DNA of 60,810 nt from Thermoflexus sp042408815 (GTDB taxonomy: Bacteria; Chloroflexota; Anaerolineae; Thermoflexales; Thermoflexaceae). Location of the stretch: positions 1 through 60,810 of the forward strand of contig NZ_JBHOQR010000015.1 of NCBI RefSeq assembly GCF_042408815.1, given 5' to 3'. Below, one piece after another: positions 1-8,342 of the stretch. The notes under the pieces were generated by a model. The model did no database searches, was not told the origin of the DNA, and was given only the letters and a program-made list of their open reading frames with translations. Position 1 is the first letter of the stretch, and every line of letters begins with the position of its first letter. The translations under genes and the position numbers were made by a program.

Positions 1-885
1 CTCGACCGTGGCCCGGCGGGCAGCCATCCGCGCTTCCATTTCCCCTCGCCGGGTGGTCACCACCTGGATTAAATCGTCTAGCCGGGCCAGCAGAGCCTGT
101 CGGTCCTTCGTGAGACCCCCGAGCTGGTCGCTTCCGAATTCGATCCGTTCGGGAGCGCCTATCCCGAAAACCCGCAACTGCAGAAAGAGGGCCGTCAGCT
201 GGTCCTCCAGCGAGAACGTGTCTCCGTCGGCCCGGGCCACCCGCTCCCGAAGGGCCCGGATATCCCGCTCAACCCCCTCCAGGCCGTAAACCGCTCCCTG
301 CAGGGCCTTCAGGTCCGCCTGGGCGGCGTCCCGCTGGATCTGCAGGAGGACCGGATTGACGGCCTCGCCGAGGTCCGGGTTCGTCTGGCCCAAGGCCGAA
401 GCCGGCGTGGGAGGGCGGCCCAGGTAAACGTCGTCCACCCGCACCACCACCAACCGGGCCCAGGTGTTGGCAATGGCCGCCGCCTCCGTCGGGTCCGGGC
501 TCCACACCGTCAGCCGCACCAGACGCGGATCCCGCCCCACCGTAGCCTCCATGGCCCGGCGAAGCGCATTCCGGTCCTGGAAATGATGCGGCCGAACCAG
601 GTCATAGACCTCCGAAACCATGCGGTCGCTAAGGGCCACCTCCAGGGCCGTGCGCGCCACAAGCTGGGGATCCGGAGACGTCTGAGCAGACGCCTGACCT
701 GTCACTAAAACCGCGGTAGCTTTATACAATCGCGGTTGAAGTAATGTATAAATTCCAGCGACCAACAAAGCCAATATCATTATACCTACAAGCAACTTCC
801 AGGCCCGAATGACAGTTCGGAGCCAAGCCAACAAGTCGATCTCTAAAAAGTCAGTGGTAAACGCTTCGGGTTCATTCGACATCAT
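1..885 (-). CDS. Wzz-type polysaccharide chain-length determinant (partial, cut by window edge)
   Basis: The reading frame is open from ATG 885 to base 1 (295 codons), so the C-terminus lies outside the window. The N-terminus carries a hydrophobic segment (around residues 28-46, WKLLVGIMILALLVAG), followed by a periplasmic part. The stretch RLYKATAVLVTG after the membrane helix is typical of Wzz/polysaccharide co-polymerases, and the remainder is helical and charge-rich, consistent with the coiled-coil arm. Such proteins set glycan chain length at the membrane with Wzx/Wzy. A second ATG sits one codon downstream. AAGAGG lies five bases before the first ATG, which is why I chose 885. It is the last gene seen in the minus-strand glycan cluster. 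Whether a BY-kinase domain follows cannot be seen. Confidence 0.8.
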   Translation of the reverse strand, partial: MMSNEPEAFTTDFLEIDLLAWLRTVIRAWKLLVGIMILALLVAGIYTLLQPRLYKATAVLVTGQASAQTSPDPQLVARTALEVALSDRMVSEVYDLVRPHHFQDRNALRRAMEATVGRDPRLVRLTVWSPDPTEAAAIANTWARLVVVRVDDVYLGRPPTPASALGQTNPDLGEAVNPVLLQIQRDAAQADLKALQGAVYGLEGVERDIRALRERVARADGDTFSLEDQLTALFLQLRVFGIGAPERIEFGSDQLGGLTKDRQALLARLDDLIQVVTTRRGEMEARMAARRATVE

Positions 886-914
886 GACAACCTCTTAATA
901 GAATAGCTGTCCCA

Positions 915-2078
915 TCATGGAAACCGATAACGCAGGCTTCTGGGCACAAAATCGGCGAGGGCTCCCTCGCGTAGCAGATCGAGCAGATATTTTACCAGCC
1001 CGGGCTGAGCCCAGAGCAGACGCCATACCCCCGCCGCCAGAGCATCCCGGGGAACCTCCCCCAGGGTCCGGGCGGCCCGCTGGCCCAGCCCCCACAGCAG
1101 GCGCTCATAGTCCTCCCGGGTGAATCGGGAAAGGACCCGCCGCACGAGATAATGAGCCCCCAGCTCCGCTTGAAGGCGCCGGGCCATCCCCCACCCCTGT
1201 CCCAGCAGGGCGTGGGCCACCGCCATCCCGCCCCAGATCCCGGTCACCGTTCCCCCCACCGTGGTCATCTTCACCTGGCCGCCCGCATCCCCGATGGGGA
1301 AGATCACATGCCCATCCCGCACCACCCGCCAGGGAAGATCGGGTCGATAGGTGGCTACCATGCCGCCCTGGTAGGCAAGAGGTTCCAGCCCCAAGCGCCC
1401 CAGAAATCGATCCAGCAGGGTCCGGATGGGACAGCCAGGCTCCGTGGCTAGGCCCAGCACCCCGCTCCGGGGAGAATCCGGGATCAGCCAGTAAAAATAC
1501 GGCGTGTCCTCTGGAACAAACCACACCATCGCCCGCCCAGGATCCGCCCACACGGGCAACCGGACCCGGGCCTGCAGCAGGAGCAGGACAGGGGGTCTGG
1601 GCAGCCCGAAGGCGGCCAGCACTCGGCTCCGCGCGCCATCGGCGGCGAGAATCACCCGGCTCTCCTCTCGGATCTCGGTCCCATCTAGACGACGGAAGAT
1701 CAGCCGGCTCCCCTCCCGCCCGACGAAGGACCATCCCATTCGGATCTCCGCCCCGGCAGACCGAGCCAGCTGCAGCAGGTAGGCGCGCACCTCCGCCCGC
1801 TCGATCACCCAGTCGGGCTCCCGCAACAGGAGGATGCGCCGAACCCCTCCTGCCCACAGATCGAACCCAGTGATCCGATGGCGGATCCCCTCCGAGGGGA
1901 AATCAGGCCACAGCCGGCGCAGCCAAGGGGTGACAATCAGCGTGCGAGGCCCGGCCATCGCCTCGTCCCGCTCATAGACCACCACTGGCCGCCCAGCGGC
2001 GGCCAGCCGCCACGCGGCGAACAGACCGGCGATGGAGCCCCCGATAATGCGGATGGAGTTTTCGTCTCTTGCCATCAT
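915..2078 (-). CDS. FAD-dependent oxidoreductase, geranylgeranyl-reductase-like
   Basis: This 387-residue protein opens with a Rossmann FAD-binding fold: IIGGSIAGLFAAWRLAAAG, a slightly degenerate GxGxxG, then VVVYER for the ribose-binding acidic residue. The middle has ILAADGARSRV and the C-terminal half has IGDAGGQVKMTTVGG, the GD-motif that contacts FAD in the geranylgeranyl-reductase/PHBH superfamily. A good Shine-Dalgarno (GGAGGG) precedes ATG 2078. It sits inside the glycosyltransferase cluster, 56 bases after a GT2 gene, so a role in saturating a polyprenyl carrier or modifying a sugar or lipid is plausible. That role is inference; the substrate cannot be read from sequence. Confidence 0.75.
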   Translation of the reverse strand: MMARDENSIRIIGGSIAGLFAAWRLAAAGRPVVVYERDEAMAGPRTLIVTPWLRRLWPDFPSEGIRHRITGFDLWAGGVRRILLLREPDWVIERAEVRAYLLQLARSAGAEIRMGWSFVGREGSRLIFRRLDGTEIREESRVILAADGARSRVLAAFGLPRPPVLLLLQARVRLPVWADPGRAMVWFVPEDTPYFYWLIPDSPRSGVLGLATEPGCPIRTLLDRFLGRLGLEPLAYQGGMVATYRPDLPWRVVRDGHVIFPIGDAGGQVKMTTVGGTVTGIWGGMAVAHALLGQGWGMARRLQAELGAHYLVRRVLSRFTREDYERLLWGLGQRAARTLGEVPRDALAAGVWRLLWAQPGLVKYLLDLLREGALADFVPRSLRYRFP

Positions 2079-2134
2079 GATGATCCCTCCTAACCATAAA
2101 TATTACGAGGGGGGAGGGATGTCAAGCACCCCGT

Positions 2135-3079
2135 TCAGGCCGGGGGAAGGGACCATCGCCGGGGGACATGCCATGGAGGCGCCAGCGGGGAGAGCACCCG
2201 GGGGGATCCTGGGCGTCGCTCCGCCAGGAACGGACGGATGCCCCGAAGGCCCACCAGTCGACCCCTCAAAGCCCACCCATCACGCCGGCGCACCAGGGCA
2301 TAGACGACCCCCAACAGATCATACAGCCAGACAAGAGGTAGATCCCTCGCCGGCGCGTTCTTAACCACCAGCCACACCTTATTGCGCCCCAGCAGGAAAC
2401 GGTGCAAGGGAGCGCCCTCCCCCAGGCTAGCACTGGTGAGATGATGGACTCGCGCTCGAGGAACGTATATGCACCGCCAGCCGGCGATCTGCGCCCGCCA
2501 GGCCAGATCCACATCCTCAAGGTAAGCGAAGAAGCGCCCATCAAATCCTTTCAGCGCCTCCAGCATAGCGCGCCGGTAAAGGGCCGCCCCGGCGGAGGCC
2601 CCGAAGACCTCCGCCGGGGCCTGCGCTTGCGCCACCGGATGCCCGCGCAGGCGATCCCAGGCGATGGCCGCCCGGTCGATGGCGATCCCCGCGCTCTGAA
2701 CGATATCCGGCCGGTGGGCGAACACCATGAGACTGGCACAGGATCCGATCTCAGGACCCGCTTCCATGGCCTCCAGAAGGGACTCCAGCCACTCCGGCTC
2801 CGGGAAGGCGTCGTCATTCAGCACGGCCACGTAGGGAGCCTGAGTCATCCGGATCCCCTGGTTCACCGCTGCTGCAAAGCCCAGGTTGATCGGGTTCCGA
2901 TGGAAGCGCAATGGAAGCTCAGGCGGGGGAGAGAGCTCCAGAGCCGGGCCGCCGTTTTGAATGAGCACGACCTCACACGGACGACAGGTCTGGCGGGAGA
3001 GCGCCTCTAAACAGCGCGGAAGCCACGCTGCCCCCCGCCATGTGGGGATCACCACGCTAACCGGAGCGAACGCCCGCAT
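2135..3079 (-). CDS. Family 2 glycosyltransferase
   Basis: The 314-residue soluble protein begins with SVVIPTWRGAAWLPRCLEAL, the nucleotide-sugar-binding start of GT-A family 2 enzymes. The donor/metal site is VAVLNDDAFPEPEWLE (around residue 90), and YLEDVDLAWRAQIAGWRC (around residue 200) matches the ED-x-D-x-x-R acceptor/base motif. It resembles rhamnosyltransferase-type GT2 proteins that build cell-surface polysaccharide on the cytoplasmic face. It starts 13 bases after the upstream GT4 gene, so the two are surely co-transcribed. No membrane helices are seen. The sugar specificity is unknown. Confidence 0.9.
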   Translation of the reverse strand: MRAFAPVSVVIPTWRGAAWLPRCLEALSRQTCRPCEVVLIQNGGPALELSPPPELPLRFHRNPINLGFAAAVNQGIRMTQAPYVAVLNDDAFPEPEWLESLLEAMEAGPEIGSCASLMVFAHRPDIVQSAGIAIDRAAIAWDRLRGHPVAQAQAPAEVFGASAGAALYRRAMLEALKGFDGRFFAYLEDVDLAWRAQIAGWRCIYVPRARVHHLTSASLGEGAPLHRFLLGRNKVWLVVKNAPARDLPLVWLYDLLGVVYALVRRRDGWALRGRLVGLRGIRPFLAERRPGSPRVLSPLAPPWHVPRRWSLPPA

Positions 3080-3092
3080 TCGAGCGGCGATC

Positions 3093-4439
3093 CTAACCCA
3101 AGAGAAGTTCTTGATAAATCCGTTCCAGAGCCTGAACGTGTGCCTCGACGGAGAGGAGAGACACCGGGCCAGGCAGGTCCAGAGACCGCAGGCGCTCAGG
3201 GTTTCTCACCACACGCTCCAGAATCCGCAAGAGGGCTTCCTCGTCCCCCGGCGGGAATGTATAGCCGTTGACGCCGTCAATCACCACCTCCGCCAGCGCC
3301 CCAACCCGGGACGCAATCACCGGGACGCCGTGGGCAAGAGCCTCCCGGGCGACCCGGGAGAACGTCTCCGGGCTGAGGGAGGGGATCACCAGGAGATCCA
3401 GCTGCGCATAAACCCGAGGCCGATCCTCGGGGGGGAAGGGGCCGTGTAGATGCACCCGGGGATCCTGTCGAATTTCCGCCTGGAGGGAGCGCGCGTAAGG
3501 GTGAGCGGGATCGAAGGGTCCGAAAAGATGCAACGAAACATGATCGCTGGGGAGACGGCGAAAGGCCTTCAGAAGCAGGTGGACGCCCTTTTGGGGCTGA
3601 AACCACCCGATATATCCGATGCGCAGGCCCATATCCGCGGGGGGCTTTCGCTCAGCGGTGGAATCTCCCTCCGGGAGGGCAATGCCCAGCGGAAGCACCT
3701 GAATTTCTGTCCCCTCCCAGCCATTTTGCATGAACACCTCACGCACGAAGGCACTAGGGGCCAACAAAAGCTGACACTCGCGACAGGCAGCCTGAAACGC
3801 GCGGTGGCGCAACCAGAAGCTTTCCTCCCCTTCGGAAGGCCATGGCAAAACGGGCGCGCCTCCTCGACGGCGCGCCCACCAACGGCGGATCGACGGAGGC
3901 GCCCACAGGCTTAGGCGACGAAGCCAGGTCAGGAGGCCGATCCCCTCCCCGGAACCGAAGACGCAACGCACGCAATCCCCCCCCCGGAAAGGTCCTGGGC
4001 AGATCCGGCCCCAGCGGTCCATCAAGTGCACCCGATGGCACAGGGGCCAGAAATCATGCAGGCTCATCAGGGCTGGATAACCCATCCGACCTGCGATTTC
4101 CGGCAGGCGGGCGGATAGCGCGATCAGATGTTGAAAATGGACGAGATCGGGGCGGACCTCAAAAAGGATTTCTCGGAACAAAATTTCGATCCGATCATCC
4201 TCGTATAAGTGTGAGAAGCGTGTAGCGTTTTTGAAGTCGTTGACCACTCGGAGAACCGGAATACGATGGACCTCATCCCGGAGGAGCGTATAGTCCGGTC
4301 GGCTGAAATCGCTTTCCCGGCAGAAGACCCATACATCATGGCCGCGCCGCTGCATCGCCAGCGCCACCTCATACGTGTAAACCTCCACACCTCCCAGAGC
4401 GGTGGGCGGGAATCCGTTCGCCACGTAAAGCAGCCGCAC
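3093..4439 (-). CDS. Family 4 (GT-B) glycosyltransferase
   Basis: This 448-residue GT-B enzyme has the N-terminal acceptor lobe motif GGVEVYTYEVALAMQRRGHD and the C-terminal donor lobe segments LRIGYIGWFQPQKGVHLLLK and PETFSRVAREALAHGVPVIA, the latter being the E-x7-E motif of GT4. A cysteine-rich insert in the middle (RICPGPFRGGDCVRCVFG, and later CRECQLL) recalls the CxxC-bearing GT4 subgroup in which these residues may bind a metal. The start is GTG, preceded by GGAGGT at the right distance and only three bases past the stop of the hydrolase gene, so the genes are translationally close. It likely transfers a hexose to a lipid-linked glycan. Confidence 0.9.
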   Translation of the reverse strand: MRLLYVANGFPPTALGGVEVYTYEVALAMQRRGHDVWVFCRESDFSRPDYTLLRDEVHRIPVLRVVNDFKNATRFSHLYEDDRIEILFREILFEVRPDLVHFQHLIALSARLPEIAGRMGYPALMSLHDFWPLCHRVHLMDRWGRICPGPFRGGDCVRCVFGSGEGIGLLTWLRRLSLWAPPSIRRWWARRRGGAPVLPWPSEGEESFWLRHRAFQAACRECQLLLAPSAFVREVFMQNGWEGTEIQVLPLGIALPEGDSTAERKPPADMGLRIGYIGWFQPQKGVHLLLKAFRRLPSDHVSLHLFGPFDPAHPYARSLQAEIRQDPRVHLHGPFPPEDRPRVYAQLDLLVIPSLSPETFSRVAREALAHGVPVIASRVGALAEVVIDGVNGYTFPPGDEEALLRILERVVRNPERLRSLDLPGPVSLLSVEAHVQALERIYQELLLG

Positions 4440-4442
4440 GGC

Positions 4443-5942
4443 CTACCTCCGCACCCTTGGGATCCAGATCGAATAAACGCGATCCACCACCTCGACGGTG
4501 AAAGGGAGCGTGCGTGAGAGCCCGGGCCCCTGGATCCGCACGCCTCCGGTATAGGACCCCGAGGGAGTGTTTGCCGTTTGGATGCGCAACGACGAAGCCG
4601 CCCATGGCGGGTTCCAGAGGTTCCCCGGCAGGGTTGCGGAGATCCCAGGGGGCGGCATGGGAGTGAGTGTGAGGGAAACGGTGTATCCAATGCCCGTGAT
4701 CGAGACCACCGCTTCGCCTGTGCGGGGGAGGAGGAGAAAGTTCGGCGCGAGCGTGAAGGGATCGCCTCCGCAGAACCGGCTGGGGGGCGTGGCAACAGAC
4801 AGGGCTGGCAAGGTGGTAGTGTAAACAGGATCCCCTATCGCGTCCCGATACGCGGAAGTCCAGGCCCCGCTCGAAGGCGGCAACGGCTGGACGGACCCAT
4901 CCTGGGCTGTGCTGGTGGTCACCCGGAAATCCGCGCTGCTTGGATCGGCATAGGCGTAATCGTTGAACCACTGGATGACGCGCAGGAAAGGATAAGAGGG
5001 CGCCCGGCTGTAAGCATCCCGGATCCATGCCGCCTTGGAAAACGTCGCACCGTCTCCCTCCACCGAGCCGATCTCGGCGATGATCTGAGGCTTTGGATAG
5101 GAGCAGGCTAGATCCTTCAGGACCGCGTCATAGAGCTCGGGGAAGGTGCGCCAGATCCCCGGGGGACGGGTGGTATACCAGTTGTATCCGCTTAAGCCGA
5201 TCCAATCCACCACATCATCGCCGGGATAATAAGCGTGCAGATCGTTCCATGGATCGGGGGGATTGCTGGCATAATTCGGGCTCCACACCCACTCCACGTT
5301 GGAAACCCCCTCTTCCTCGAAGATCCGGTGGACATGCCGCCAGACGGCCACATAGAGCGAGGGATCCGCGCCGATATGCCCGACCCACCATGGGGAATCC
5401 GAGATGTTCATCTCATGAGCGAAACGGAGCAAAAACCGCTCCGGCCGCTTCTTAAGGGCCTGAGCAAAGCCCTGGATGTAAGAATCGCATTTCCCATCTA
5501 GGATGTCCAGAAGCGGGATAGCTCCCGGGTAATCCTGCGCACATCCAGTTGCTCTCCGGCCATGAAGGGGCTGCCATGTAAGCATAATGGCGGGCCGCGC
5601 AGAGACCGGAAGAGTGTTGCTGATCGTGTTCAAGAGATAGGGATCAAAGTAACGCTCTAACCCGGAGGCATTGGGATCGCCTTGCCAATCCAGGAAATAC
5701 ATCACTACCGCAGGGCGTTTGCCCACCAAGTTACTAAAATCCATGATCTCTTGACCATAGTTCAGCGTAGGCCGGAGATGGATGGCATGGGCCAGGCCCA
5801 GGACCTGGGCCGGGCCGGAAGGGTTGAGGGTGGACCCATTGGGGCCGAGTCCTTCCCAAGCCTGCCCGGCTCTCCAGGTGTAAATGGAAGCTCCCAAGAG
5901 CCCCAAAACCCCTATGCGCGGGAGCACGGACCGGATACCCAT
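4443..5942 (-). CDS. GH26-like secreted glycoside hydrolase
   Basis: The 499-residue protein begins with one hydrophobic segment (VLPRIGVLGLLGASIYTW), a signal peptide or anchor. The catalytic domain follows. LLRFAHEMNIS places the acid/base glutamate at about E167, and PQIIAEIGSVEGDG places the nucleophile at about E280, both in the order and spacing of GH26 mannanase-like TIM barrels. A C-terminal beta-rich region of about 130 residues follows. AAGGAGG sits six bases before ATG 5942. It lies inside a glycan assembly operon, so trimming or releasing the exported polysaccharide is more likely than nutrient breakdown; this is inference. The substrate is unknown and GH113/GH5 are alternatives. 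Confidence 0.78.
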   Translation of the reverse strand: MGIRSVLPRIGVLGLLGASIYTWRAGQAWEGLGPNGSTLNPSGPAQVLGLAHAIHLRPTLNYGQEIMDFSNLVGKRPAVVMYFLDWQGDPNASGLERYFDPYLLNTISNTLPVSARPAIMLTWQPLHGRRATGCAQDYPGAIPLLDILDGKCDSYIQGFAQALKKRPERFLLRFAHEMNISDSPWWVGHIGADPSLYVAVWRHVHRIFEEEGVSNVEWVWSPNYASNPPDPWNDLHAYYPGDDVVDWIGLSGYNWYTTRPPGIWRTFPELYDAVLKDLACSYPKPQIIAEIGSVEGDGATFSKAAWIRDAYSRAPSYPFLRVIQWFNDYAYADPSSADFRVTTSTAQDGSVQPLPPSSGAWTSAYRDAIGDPVYTTTLPALSVATPPSRFCGGDPFTLAPNFLLLPRTGEAVVSITGIGYTVSLTLTPMPPPGISATLPGNLWNPPWAASSLRIQTANTPSGSYTGGVRIQGPGLSRTLPFTVEVVDRVYSIWIPRVRR

Positions 5943-5960
5943 GCAGAACCTCCTTGCGAA

Positions 5961-6944
5961 TCAAATGCGGCGGACACGTTCCTGCCGGGACAGATAACGC
6001 CCCCACCCGGGTCGACGGGGGAACCCGCGGATCCCACAGTAAGTGCCGAGCCCGACGGCCAGATGCCAAGCGGGGCTGTAAAGCATCCAGAAAAGACGAC
6101 GCTGAAGGGGTTGCTCGCGGAAATGTGGATGACGCCAGATGAATCGCCAATCTTCCCAACTCTCCCGGATCGCCCCGCGCAACACCGCCTGGAGGCCAAA
6201 GCCCCGGTATGCGGGCGGGTCGAAACGCTCCCGGAAAGCCGCCGCATAGTCCGCGTTCTCCCGGAAGAGCTCCAGCAACCCATAGTCATGGGAATGAAAA
6301 ACCCGGGACCGAGGCTCAAACACCAGAGCATAGCCAGCGAGAAGAACCCGCTCTGCCCAATCTGCGTCCTCCCCAAAGAGGAGGGGACGGAAGGGGATCT
6401 GCTCCCATATACGGCGTCGGATGGCCGAGCTGGTGTTCGAGAAATAAATATAAAAAAACCGATTGGCCTCGAAATCCTCCGGAGAGGCAGGCATCCGCTT
6501 TACCAGACGCTCCGTCCCACCGGTCTGCCATCGAGTGAGCAGCTGGCGCACCAGGGAAGGGGAGGCACTTGGACGAGGCAGATGGCGGCTGAATACCCCC
6601 GCCACCTGATTATCCTCTCGCAGGGGCTCAATCAGGGCGGCCAGCCATTCTTCATCTGCCGGTGTTGCATCCTGCGATAGATAGACCAGATAGCACGTAT
6701 CTGGATGAGCTAGGCGTGCTCCTAAGTTGCGCGTTTCCCCGTGATTGAACTCATGTGGAGGGATCTCGATGAGACAAACCGGATAGTGGCGGAGGATCTC
6801 CTTGGTGCGATCCCGGGATCCGGAATCAATAGCCAGCACCTCAAAGGGCAAATCCACGCGCTGGGCGAAAATCGCCTCCAGGACCTCTCCTAGATAACGC
6901 TCGCCATTCTTGGTCAACAAAACGATGGTGATTCGCTCCTTCAT
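5961..6944 (-). CDS. Family 2 glycosyltransferase
   Basis: This 327-residue GT2 enzyme starts ITIVLLTKNGERYLGEVLEA, continues with LAIDSGSRDRTKEILRHYPV (the conserved DSGSxDxT donor motif), and has LSQDATPADEEWLAALIEPL as the DxD-equivalent site. FGEDADWAERVLLAGYALVF is the ED-x-D-W acceptor motif. The C-terminal 80 residues are aromatic- and arginine-rich, including a possible membrane-associated segment, as in many O-antigen rhamnosyltransferases. Its ATG overlaps the stop of the upstream gene (ATGA), so it is translationally coupled, and its product probably works in the same glycan pathway. Sugar specificity unknown. Confidence 0.9.
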   Translation of the reverse strand: MKERITIVLLTKNGERYLGEVLEAIFAQRVDLPFEVLAIDSGSRDRTKEILRHYPVCLIEIPPHEFNHGETRNLGARLAHPDTCYLVYLSQDATPADEEWLAALIEPLREDNQVAGVFSRHLPRPSASPSLVRQLLTRWQTGGTERLVKRMPASPEDFEANRFFYIYFSNTSSAIRRRIWEQIPFRPLLFGEDADWAERVLLAGYALVFEPRSRVFHSHDYGLLELFRENADYAAAFRERFDPPAYRGFGLQAVLRGAIRESWEDWRFIWRHPHFREQPLQRRLFWMLYSPAWHLAVGLGTYCGIRGFPRRPGWGRYLSRQERVRRI

Positions 6945-8314
6945 AAGAAGGTACGCCCCCAGATCCGATAGATTCGGTTCAGCATTCGAACGATCCGACC
7001 CTGTCGGACAGCCTCCAGATGCGCCCGCAAGGCCGCATTCTCTGACCGCAAGCGATCATTCTCTACGCGAAGCCTGATCCAATGCAATGCCCTTTGTCGC
7101 GCATGGGGCGCATCCGGAGCCATGCGGGGCTCTCGAAGGAAGGCCTCAATCGGTCGAACCACAACAGACCACCGCAGCCGATCGCGCAGAGGCATGGTCT
7201 GTCGAGCCAGCTGCTCGCGAGAAGGCGGATTGTCCAGCCAGCTTAACAAGGCATCCGCGACCGCGCAGGGGTCCCGGGGAGGAACCACACGGGCCAACCC
7301 ATGGGCCTTCATCAAATCCGCCAGCTCATCCCCAGCGCTCAGCACACACGGCAGAGAGGCCCAGAGATAGTCCAGCGAGCGAGCTCGCACCGCATAACGG
7401 CTCTCCAGCGGATGATCATGCAGGCTGATCCCTATATCCGCCTCCAGCAAATAAAGCCCTCGCTGCTCATAAGGAATCCAATCCAAGAAAAACACATATC
7501 GGCCCAGCCAACCTTTTTCACGACACCACCGGAGAAATTGCGCAGCCTTGGACATGGGAGGAACCACCCGTTCATCGTAATGCTGGGCGGCTCCAAAGAC
7601 CAGCCGGACCTCCGAGTGATGCCGTAGAACTTGCTCCATTGCTTCGCCCAGGGTGATCGGATCCGTCCACTCCCATATTCCACCCATCCAGAGCACCACT
7701 TTATCCTCAGGCCGTATCCCTGGCACCACTCCTTTCAGGACTCGCTGGCCCCCATGGGGGGGATCCTCCGGGATGCCCATCGGCACACAAGCCATCCAGC
7801 GCTCTGGATCCCCAACCAGCATCCGATCATTCAGCCGCCCAGCCATCCATAGAGCCCCCAACCAAAAATCGCGCTGACGCCCTGTAGCATAAAGAAAGAA
7901 ATCTCCATGGCAAAGATATACCAGAGTTTCTTCGATTAATAAATCAATCAAAAAATCGGTTGTTTCTTTTTGTATATTTAAGAGGACAATTTCAATTTCC
8001 GGAACGTAATAGAGGTCTACGATGGTGGGCTGGTGGAGAGGCGCTTGCCGCTGATGAACCACTCGACTGAGGACAGGGCCTGTAGCCATGACCACACGAG
8101 CGGATTTAAGCCACTGCTCCAAGGAAACCGGGTCCTCCCATGTGAAGCCCACAATGGACAGAGATCCCTCCCCTGGGATCTCCGCATAGGGCGTGGCCAA
8201 GAGCACGTCCCAGCCTGAACGAGCGAGGGCTCTAGCCATCTCCCACGCCCGGATCCCTGGGCCAGCCATCCGTGGTCCAATGTGTTCATGAGTGATAATC
8301 AACAAGTCCGCCAT
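6941..8314 (-). CDS. GT-B glycosyltransferase with C-terminal coiled coil
   Basis: The 457-residue protein starts LLIITHEHIGPRMAGPGIRA, a GT4-type N-terminal lobe in which the GPGIRAWE loop binds the acceptor. The donor lobe is visible at KVVLWMGGIWEWTDPITLGE and DIGISLHDHPLESRYAVRAR. The last 60 residues (RLRVENDRLRSENAALRAHL) form a heptad-rich coiled coil, a feature of some methyltransferase/glycosyltransferase subunits of surface glycan complexes, where it would hold a partner protein. It is the first gene of the seven-gene minus-strand block and is separated from lon by 28 bases. Related Chloroflexota proteins are simply called glycosyltransferase. Confidence 0.82.
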   Translation of the reverse strand: MADLLIITHEHIGPRMAGPGIRAWEMARALARSGWDVLLATPYAEIPGEGSLSIVGFTWEDPVSLEQWLKSARVVMATGPVLSRVVHQRQAPLHQPTIVDLYYVPEIEIVLLNIQKETTDFLIDLLIEETLVYLCHGDFFLYATGRQRDFWLGALWMAGRLNDRMLVGDPERWMACVPMGIPEDPPHGGQRVLKGVVPGIRPEDKVVLWMGGIWEWTDPITLGEAMEQVLRHHSEVRLVFGAAQHYDERVVPPMSKAAQFLRWCREKGWLGRYVFFLDWIPYEQRGLYLLEADIGISLHDHPLESRYAVRARSLDYLWASLPCVLSAGDELADLMKAHGLARVVPPRDPCAVADALLSWLDNPPSREQLARQTMPLRDRLRWSVVVRPIEAFLREPRMAPDAPHARQRALHWIRLRVENDRLRSENAALRAHLEAVRQGRIVRMLNRIYRIWGRTFL

Positions 8315-8342
8315 GGTTCTCTCCTCAGGAAGGGGTTCGGCC

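Noticed and set aside
5682..6680. A 332-codon plus-strand frame
   Set aside because: Lies antisense to the GH26-like and GT2 genes, both with clear motifs and ribosome sites.
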